Positions 58,654 through 64,000 of a stretch of 64,000 nt of DNA are shown piece after piece. Source of the stretch: Terribacillus sp. DMT04. Its GTDB lineage: Bacteria > Bacillota > Bacilli > Bacillales > Amphibacillaceae. The DNA is taken from assembly GCF_019056395.1 (NCBI RefSeq), contig NZ_CP077640.1, positions 1-64,000 of the forward strand. The letters run 5' to 3'. The notes under the pieces were generated by a model. The model did no database searches, was not told where the DNA came from, and saw only the letters and a program-made list of their open reading frames with translations. Position 1 is the stretch's first letter. Each line of letters opens with the position of its first letter. A program made the position numbers and the translations under genes.

Positions 58654-59586
58654 ATGGGAGATAATTTAGACTTTGCAAGTATTGAACAGGAATTTAAAAA
58701 ACCATTTAAAGATGATGAACTGGGTTGGAGAGTATTAAACTCATTCAAAAGGAATAACAAAACGTATGTGAACTTAGCAGCATATGTAGATAGTAGAGCA
58801 ATTATGAAAAGACTAGATTCTATATTAGGTATTGATGGTTGGGAAGACATTTATGAAGAAATAAATGATGGTTTTAAATGTGGAATACGAATTTGGATTA
58901 CACAAGATCAATCCAGAATAAAATGGGATGGTGCTCCTCGTACTGATTTTGAATCAGTAAAAGGCGGTATGAGTAATGCATTCAAGCGTGCTGCAAACAA
59001 ATGGGGCATCGGTAGATACCTTTACGATGAAAGTCTCGTTTCTACCGAGCTACTTCCGCAAAGAGGTAATAATGGGGAATATAACTATTTCCAAGATAAA
59101 AAGAAAGACCTTAAAGGCTACTATAAAGTGCCTGTTAAATCACAAAAAGCTAAAGCACCAATAGAACCACCTGCTAGAGATGAAAGTGATCAAGAGTTAG
59201 AAAAGATATTTGAAGGCCTCAATGATTATGAATACAAATTAGGGTTATCAAACAAACCAAAGTTGAGCGTCAGGATCTTTAATAGAGCAAACAATATTAC
59301 AGAGAATTTGAATGTTAATCAAATTGATTACATTCATAATAAAGCTTCTAAAGCCGAACTGAAAAAATATTATTTAGCACTAAGACCGTTATACAACATC
59401 TGTATGGCTGCTAATAAATTTGAAACTAGCTTAGATGAAGTTCTTAAATATGCTCAAATTATCAAACCAGAAATAGAAGTAACTAACGTATTCTCACTTT
59501 TATTTCAACTTACCAATGATGAGGTTAAGCAGATATTTGAGATAGCTGAAACGGAGTATAACAACAATAAAAAGCATGCAATGTAA
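58654..59586 (+). CDS. Rad52/22-family single-strand annealing protein
   Basis: A 310-aa protein with AAAGGGTG before ATG. The N-terminal 180 residues fit the Rad52/22 family: FKDDELGWRVLNSFKRNNKT, AIMKRLDSILGIDGWEDIYE, then KGGMSNAFKRAANKWGIGRYLYDE-type segment. These proteins (phage Sak, plasmid homologues) anneal complementary single strands in recombination. The C-terminal ~130 residues are helical and unrecognised. First gene after the attenuated leader; it may aid post-transfer circularisation or repair of plasmid DNA. Confidence 0.82.
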   Translation: MGDNLDFASIEQEFKKPFKDDELGWRVLNSFKRNNKTYVNLAAYVDSRAIMKRLDSILGIDGWEDIYEEINDGFKCGIRIWITQDQSRIKWDGAPRTDFESVKGGMSNAFKRAANKWGIGRYLYDESLVSTELLPQRGNNGEYNYFQDKKKDLKGYYKVPVKSQKAKAPIEPPARDESDQELEKIFEGLNDYEYKLGLSNKPKLSVRIFNRANNITENLNVNQIDYIHNKASKAELKKYYLALRPLYNICMAANKFETSLDEVLKYAQIIKPEIEVTNVFSLLFQLTNDEVKQIFEIAETEYNNNKKHAM

Positions 59587-59601
59587 TTGCTTCTAAGGGT
59601 G

Positions 59602-59628
59602 AACAGGAGATAAATCTTCTGTTTTTTT
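59602..59628 (+). terminator. Intra-operon terminator
   Basis: AACAG-AGAT pairs with ATCT-CTGTT, followed by T6. It lies between rad52 and dnaN, 30 bases before the dnaN start. Confidence 0.7.
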
Positions 59629-59657
59629 ATTTACATCAAACATTGGAGGAAGAAAAT

Positions 59658-60779
59658 ATGAAACTATCGATTGAAAAAAGCATTTTATTAGAAGGTCTAC
59701 AAAAAGTAACGAAGGTTGTTACTAACAAGAATTCTATACCAGTGCTACAAGGGATCCTAATGGACGTTGACCACGAAAAGATTGTTTTAACTGGCAGCGA
59801 TTCTACAGAAACCATTCAGCACACTATACTTGTTGAAGAAGGTATAGAAGTTACGGAAGCAGGAAAAACAGTACTGCCTAAAAAAGTACTCGATATAGTT
59901 AAGAAAGCACCAGCAACTATTTACTTAACAGAAGATGGAGATAAATTGAAGATAAAGTTCAAAAAGAAAGGGAGAAGTGAATTTAATCTTAATTGTCTTA
60001 ACGCTGACGAATTCCCTGCATTGCGGGATAACGAAAAGAATTCGGCAGCTATCAGTTTAAGTAGTCAACAGTTCAAGTCTATTGTAAATAAGACTATCTT
60101 TGCCGCAAGTACACAAGAAGCACGTCCTATGTTACAGGGTGTTCAATTTGGTACAAAAGAGGGTTTACTAACTCTTTACGCGACAGATAGCCATCGTCTC
60201 TCTAAAGTGCAAATAGAACAGGATTGTACAGACTTCAATGTTGTAGTGCCAGCAAGAGCTTTAGATGGCATGTTAAAGGTTTTTGATGATGAAGGAACAG
60301 TTGAACTTCATATTCAAAACGAGCAATCTGTCATGTTTAAAAGCGGTAATACGAGTTTCATCACAAGGCTCTTCCAAGGAAATTATCCTGCAGTAGAAAG
60401 ATTACTGCAGATCGAGTCAGACACTACGATGACAATCGAACGAAAAAGCTTCCTTAATGGATTGGATTTAGTATCACTCGCAGCTGATAATACACGCCCT
60501 ACTGTTCATCTTCATGTAAACGGAGTAGCAGTTTTGGAGAGTTTATCAAGCCAATCCGGAAAAGGAACAATTGAGGTTGAGTACAAAGCAATTGAAGGCA
60601 TGCAAGACGAATTCGATATAACGTTCGATGCAATGTTTGTTATGGATTCGCTTAAAGCGTTACAGAGTGATGAAATTAATTTTAATTATGTAGCTAAAGA
60701 TAAGCCTATTATTATCACTGGGGCTGACGATACTTTAGCTTCAGAGGTACATCTAATTACACCAATTAGAACTAAATAA
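59658..60779 (+). CDS. dnaN: DNA polymerase III beta subunit (sliding clamp), plasmid copy
   Basis: The start at 59658 follows GGAGGAAG; 373 aa, the normal length. It starts MKLSIEKSILLEGLQKVTKV and shows the three DnaN domains, with YATDSHRLSKVQIEQDCTDF in domain 2 and the final LITPIRTK (usual LPIRT-type end that shapes the binding pocket for clamp partners). A plasmid-encoded clamp could favour plasmid replication or recruit plasmid proteins. It is flanked by terminator hairpins on both sides. Confidence 0.9.
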   Translation: MKLSIEKSILLEGLQKVTKVVTNKNSIPVLQGILMDVDHEKIVLTGSDSTETIQHTILVEEGIEVTEAGKTVLPKKVLDIVKKAPATIYLTEDGDKLKIKFKKKGRSEFNLNCLNADEFPALRDNEKNSAAISLSSQQFKSIVNKTIFAASTQEARPMLQGVQFGTKEGLLTLYATDSHRLSKVQIEQDCTDFNVVVPARALDGMLKVFDDEGTVELHIQNEQSVMFKSGNTSFITRLFQGNYPAVERLLQIESDTTMTIERKSFLNGLDLVSLAADNTRPTVHLHVNGVAVLESLSSQSGKGTIEVEYKAIEGMQDEFDITFDAMFVMDSLKALQSDEINFNYVAKDKPIIITGADDTLASEVHLITPIRTK

Positions 60780-60790
60780 TGTTAGAGGCA

Positions 60791-60815
60791 GGGAGTATTC
60801 ATTTTGAGTACTCCC
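60791..60815 (+). terminator. Intra-operon hairpin after dnaN
   Basis: GGGAGTA pairs with TACTCCC, followed by CCTTTCT. Weaker than its neighbours but in the same place relative to the next gene. Confidence 0.6.
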
Positions 60816-60837
60816 CTTTCTATTATGGAGGATTAGT

Positions 60838-61182
60838 ATGAACAAATTTAATATAAGTTCATTCGAGGAGAACCTTAAGGAAAAGCATAAGAATTCTGGA
60901 CATTTATCTTGTAACAAAGGCTATATAACTGTCCTTGAAACTCTTTGGTACGGAAAAGACATTACAAGAATAGATTTCACAGCATTCACAGATTCTGATG
61001 TACAACTTGCACTCGACCATATATGGAGTATAGCAGGTGAGGCGTTGGATGATGGTGATGAAGCATTTGAAATTGATTGGTCCTCAGATTATATGACATA
61101 TGGAGCAATAGATAACGCTCTTACAGCGATAGCAATGAGTAAATTTAAACGATATCACAATGAAAATGATGATTTCATTTAG
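60838..61182 (+). CDS. Hypothetical protein in the PRTRC operon
   Basis: A 114-aa protein with GGAGG before ATG. It reads as an alpha/beta protein with an acidic C-terminal half (LDHIWSIAGEALDDGDEAFE, then SDYMTYGAIDNALTAIAMSK). No family recognised. Nine bases separate it from the next gene, which places it in the operon that leads to the E2-, JAMM- and E1-like genes. Confidence 0.65.
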   Translation: MNKFNISSFEENLKEKHKNSGHLSCNKGYITVLETLWYGKDITRIDFTAFTDSDVQLALDHIWSIAGEALDDGDEAFEIDWSSDYMTYGAIDNALTAIAMSKFKRYHNENDDFI

Positions 61183-61191
61183 GAGGATCAA

Positions 61192-61698
61192 ATGAGTGTT
61201 ATAGAATCGCAAGAAATTCACTCTTTAGAAGCGACACTATCCACGCTTTTAACAGCAAAGCTTTTTGTAGACGCCGGTGTAAATCCTGATGAGTTTCGAA
61301 CTAAGGATATATACGTGAATTTCTACAGAGGAGACACCAATGGTTATGAAATATTTATTGAAGGCCTAAATTTCTTATTCGAAGAGATTGAAGAATATGA
61401 TCCATACGATAATTCTAGAGAAGAGTTACTCGAAGTTGGAATCAGTGCAAATGGTCATGAAAAGTATCTGATATTAAAAGATAAGCTTTTTAATGGCTGT
61501 AAAACAATAGATTTATCTGAATACAAAAGAATAATAGATCAGGATAATCTCTTCTTTGATATGGGATTTGAATGGGCTTCTAAATGCGATGGTATTCTTA
61601 TAAGCCTTGATGGTATTGGATACTATCACTCATTAACCAGGGCTATTTTAAAGCTTAGAGATGATTTAAAAAATCGAAAAGAGGAAATTGTAGCATGA
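61192..61698 (+). CDS. Hypothetical protein in the PRTRC operon
   Basis: A 168-aa protein with AGGAGG before ATG; its stop overlaps the ATG of the next gene (ATGA). Acidic, mixed alpha/beta, with repeated FDMGFEWASKCDGILISLDG-type strands. It may correspond to one of the poorly conserved PRTRC proteins (D, E or F), but I see no diagnostic motif. Tight overlap with the PRTRC-B-like gene suggests a shared complex. Confidence 0.65.
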   Translation: MSVIESQEIHSLEATLSTLLTAKLFVDAGVNPDEFRTKDIYVNFYRGDTNGYEIFIEGLNFLFEEIEEYDPYDNSREELLEVGISANGHEKYLILKDKLFNGCKTIDLSEYKRIIDQDNLFFDMGFEWASKCDGILISLDGIGYYHSLTRAILKLRDDLKNRKEEIVA

Positions 61699-62399
61699 AA
61701 TTCACTATTGTAATAGATGATGACATCTCAAATTTTGATGATCATGTATTAATAACGCAGGAAGAAGAGAATGTGACAGTTGCTCAGTATACTATGTCTC
61801 TTTCTGATGTAAGTGCAGCCTTAAACAATTCAAGGGAAAGCTATACCTATATTGAGACTCCCCTTCTACCGAGTAATTGTTTGAAATATGAGAAGGTAGA
61901 TGGTTCCAGGGTAAATGGAGGCTTTGTTGAAAATGTCTTTGTTGAGATCCCAAAAGGCAATTTCAACATTACATTTGAAGACAAGGTTTACAAAATAGGA
62001 GTTCCCCGACTAATTATAAAATACTCTGTTGCTTCCAGCCGAGTATTTGAAATAGCGATTTTTGCATTAAAACAAGGTCAGAGAATCGAGGAAGATGGAG
62101 AATTGTTCTACTTCCCCTTTCCTAATGTAGCGCACGAATCTGGTGTGGCGTGTTTTGGTGCTAATACTCTACCTAAAGTTGAGAAAATAAGACATTTAGA
62201 AACATATCATTACCTTTTCTTCGCAGCCCCTTTTGGAGCGGATTATGGTACTAGAGTTCTAACAAATAAGACTATCCTTCAATTATTTGAAAGTCTGGAT
62301 AATGAGGAATTTAATGATGATTGGCTTATGCCGGCAACAACAAAAAAAATTGGTGACTTTATGAAAATAAACGATGAGGAGAATTTACAAAATGACTAA
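61695..62399 (+). CDS. PRTRC system protein B-like, predicted E2-like fold
   Basis: A 234-aa protein starting in an ATGA overlap. It matches the pattern I know for PRTRC protein B: LLPSNCLKYEKVD, then PRLIIKYSVASSRVFEIAIF, then GELFYFPFPNVAHESGVACF and GANTLPKVEKIRHLETY, with a Cys at the VACFG position and HYLFFAAPFGADYG near the end. This family has been grouped with predicted prokaryotic E2 (ubiquitin-conjugating-like) proteins. The next two genes encode the JAMM and E1-like partners. The Cys in VACFG (about residue 154) is the candidate catalytic residue. Confidence 0.75.
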   Translation: MKFTIVIDDDISNFDDHVLITQEEENVTVAQYTMSLSDVSAALNNSRESYTYIETPLLPSNCLKYEKVDGSRVNGGFVENVFVEIPKGNFNITFEDKVYKIGVPRLIIKYSVASSRVFEIAIFALKQGQRIEEDGELFYFPFPNVAHESGVACFGANTLPKVEKIRHLETYHYLFFAAPFGADYGTRVLTNKTILQLFESLDNEEFNDDWLMPATTKKIGDFMKINDEENLQND

Positions 62400-63330
62400 A
62401 AAACTTAATTCAGAGCAAACAGATATCTTTTCACTTTTTGATATGCCCGACGAGTATGCTGAGGAACAAAAGAAGCAAGCAGAAGAACGAAAAAAACAGC
62501 AGGATGAGAGATTAAAAACAACCAAAGAGGCTGCTAACAAAAAGGATAAGAAAGACGAATTCACGCTTAATACTGATACTAAAATATACTTTTACTCGGA
62601 ACTGATCGATGTTAATGAGTACTTTAGTATCGAGGAACTTACGAATGGAATTCCTAATACTACAAAAGCAGAAGAAGAACTCACTTATAAAAAACTAAGT
62701 GAAAGAGAGTTATTGAGTAGGCTAAAAAAAGACTATCCCGTATTAGATGTGAGTACAGGAGCGCAAGCAGTGTATATCAAAAGTAAAAACGCTGTTTCCA
62801 TAATACTTCAAGCTAAAAAGAAGGGTGGTCCTGCAGCTCCTACCCATGGATTAGTCAAAACAGATACCAAGATCCCTTATAGTATTTTGAGAGATTTCAT
62901 ATCTCTTGCAAAGAGAGTATATGACCTATATGGAACAGAGTTTCATGCAGATATATACCTGGATCATGAAACGAATGAATTCTTTTTAGATATTCCACAA
63001 CAAGAAGTAACAAGCGTTACAGTAGAAGTTATTGAAGATGAGCTAACTACCGCATTACGTTTCTTGGAGCGAAGATGTACCAAGTATATGGAGATACATT
63101 CACATCATGTTATGAGGCCAATACCGAGTGCATTAGATGATGCTAGTGAAAGAATACCCATCTACTATGCAATAGTTGGCCGCTTAGATTATTATTTGCC
63201 TCAAGTAACAGTGAGAACTTTTGATATAGAAAGAAATGAGCATGTCAGTTTTAGTCCATCTTTAGTTTTTGAAGATCCTTTCTATTATGCTAATCCACAA
63301 TATGATTTAAGTAAGGTGGAGAAAGTATGA
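62392..63330 (+). CDS. Ubiquitin-like segment fused to a JAMM/JAB isopeptidase domain
   Basis: The start at 62392 follows GGAGAATT; 312 aa. Residues 1-55 are a charged coiled segment. Residues 57-146 (TKIYFYSELIDVNEYF, LSERELLSRLKKDYPVLDVS, VSIILQAKKKGG) resemble PRTRC protein C, a predicted ubiquitin-like protein, and end in Gly145-Gly146. From about 157 a JAB domain follows (IPYSILRDFISLAKRVYDLY, EFHADIYLDHETNEFFLDIP) with an intact JAMM motif HSH-x7-S-x2-D (His236, His238, Ser246, Asp249). The zinc peptidase could cleave after the Gly-Gly to free the ubiquitin-like part; this is inference. Confidence 0.72.
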   Translation: MTKKLNSEQTDIFSLFDMPDEYAEEQKKQAEERKKQQDERLKTTKEAANKKDKKDEFTLNTDTKIYFYSELIDVNEYFSIEELTNGIPNTTKAEEELTYKKLSERELLSRLKKDYPVLDVSTGAQAVYIKSKNAVSIILQAKKKGGPAAPTHGLVKTDTKIPYSILRDFISLAKRVYDLYGTEFHADIYLDHETNEFFLDIPQQEVTSVTVEVIEDELTTALRFLERRCTKYMEIHSHHVMRPIPSALDDASERIPIYYAIVGRLDYYLPQVTVRTFDIERNEHVSFSPSLVFEDPFYYANPQYDLSKVEKV

Positions 63331-64000
63331 AGGAAATAAGTCTTCTCAAAGATTTCGGGCGATACAATACTGTTTATCCTTTCATATGTCAGATAGGAAC
63401 CGGTGCAACTGGTACACACTTAGTTCAGAACATTGCACAAATGCTATCAGGATTTAGAATGAGTTTTAATTACATTCTAGCTGATCCAGATGTAGTAGAA
63501 GATAAAAACCTAAAAAACCAATTGTTTATTAATAAGGACGTCGGCCAGACAAAGGCAAATGTCTTAGCCAAGAGATATAGCTCTGCATATGATATAGGGA
63601 TAAGTTCTTATTCTGATGGATATGTAGAAGATGTAAAAACGTTAAAAAGGCTGTTTAGTATAAATGAAAAATATGCTGATATTAACTATGGTACATTAAT
63701 CTTGCCTATACTTATAGGTAGTGTTGATAATAACTTCACCCGTAAGGTTATGCATGAGTTTTTTTATTCCGTACCTAGACTATTGTATATCGACGTTGGA
63801 AACGATTCAGTTAAGTTACCTAAAGATAAAGAACTAAGTAATATAGGTCATTGGACCGCGGATGAGAAGATAGAATATGATTCATCAGGTTGGGATGGAC
63901 AGGTGGTCTGCGGATTGAGATTTAATAATGATACTATCTTAGATCCGGTAGCTACTATTTTCCCTAACATCCTGGAAGAAGAGGATGAAATAGCGCCAAG
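63327..64000 (+). CDS. PRTRC-type ThiF/E1-like protein (cut by window end)
   Basis: Starts in an ATGA overlap with GGTGGAG upstream; 224 codons are visible and the frame is still open at the window edge. ThiF hallmarks: nucleotide loop ICQIGTGATGTHLVQ (G24-x-G-x-x-G29), YILADPDVVEDKNLKNQLF (acidic pair, then NLKNQ), DVGQTKANVLAKR, then the PRTRC-specific order LIGSVDNNFTRKVMHEFF, LLYIDVGND, GWDGQVVCGLR and PVATIFPNIL. It should adenylate the C terminus of a ubiquitin-like protein. The tail lies outside the window. Confidence 0.85.
   Translation, partial: MKEISLLKDFGRYNTVYPFICQIGTGATGTHLVQNIAQMLSGFRMSFNYILADPDVVEDKNLKNQLFINKDVGQTKANVLAKRYSSAYDIGISSYSDGYVEDVKTLKRLFSINEKYADINYGTLILPILIGSVDNNFTRKVMHEFFYSVPRLLYIDVGNDSVKLPKDKELSNIGHWTADEKIEYDSSGWDGQVVCGLRFNNDTILDPVATIFPNILEEEDEIAP

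Overview
The window looks like part of a large plasmid (or other conjugative element) of a spore-forming Bacillaceae bacterium. The evidence is an AT-rich sequence with strong AGGAGG-type ribosome binding sites, frequent TTG/GTG starts, spore coat and germination genes, a Rap-Phr cassette, a Gram-positive type IV secretion cluster, an iteron-type origin and plasmid replication and recombination genes. No rRNA, tRNA or CRISPR array was seen.

Region 1 (1-7.4 kb) carries small unknown genes, a DUF2325 protein, a receiver-like protein with no output domain, a tandem ribbon-helix-helix protein beside a repeated palindromic site, secreted or lipid-anchored proteins and a frameshifted ferredoxin. 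Region 2 (7.6-28 kb) is an accessory zone with a sporulation flavour: STAS protein, YjcZ peptide, CotD-like fragment, Gly/Tyr-rich coat-like proteins, Ger(x)C lipoprotein, polysaccharide deacetylase, Mn-type CDF exporter, cupin and three DUF421 genes. A surface-glycan operon (UDP-sugar 4,6-dehydratase, UDP-GlcNAc 2-epimerase, double glycosyltransferase) follows. Much of region 2 is decaying: ferredoxin, CotD-like gene, flavohemoglobin, two DUF421 genes and an ATP-dependent ligase are disrupted, and a 204-bp block with an Excalibur-domain remnant occurs twice. Region 2 ends with a rap-phr cassette.

Region 3 (28.4-38.7 kb) has an IS1182-family element, a precursor whose Cys-rich C terminus resembles halocin C8, small membrane proteins, a lipoprotein, a LuxR-type regulator with a degenerate receiver, a cluster of unknown membrane or conflict-like genes, and an HNH-repeat protein. 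Region 4 (38.7-49 kb, minus strand) is a type IV secretion cluster: VirB2-like, PrgI/VirB3, VirB4-like partner, VirB4 ATPase, giant VirB6-like channel protein, lytic transglycosylase/M23 enzyme and a membrane-anchored protein.

Region 5 (49-58.5 kb) holds the replication and maintenance core: an unknown 507-aa protein, a class III cyclase-like protein, nine iterons, a winged-helix initiator candidate, a TIR-like (PF10137-type) protein with an overlapping 52-aa partner, a primase-like protein, a TadZ/ParA-like ATPase and its XRE regulator. Region 6 (58.4-64 kb, plus strand) runs rad52-like, dnaN, two unknowns, then a PRTRC-type module: E2-like PRTRC-B, a JAMM peptidase with an N-terminal ubiquitin-like segment ending in Gly-Gly, and a ThiF/E1-like protein cut by the window end. 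Terminator-like hairpins in leaders and between genes are unusually common in the backbone, which suggests attenuation or processive antitermination.
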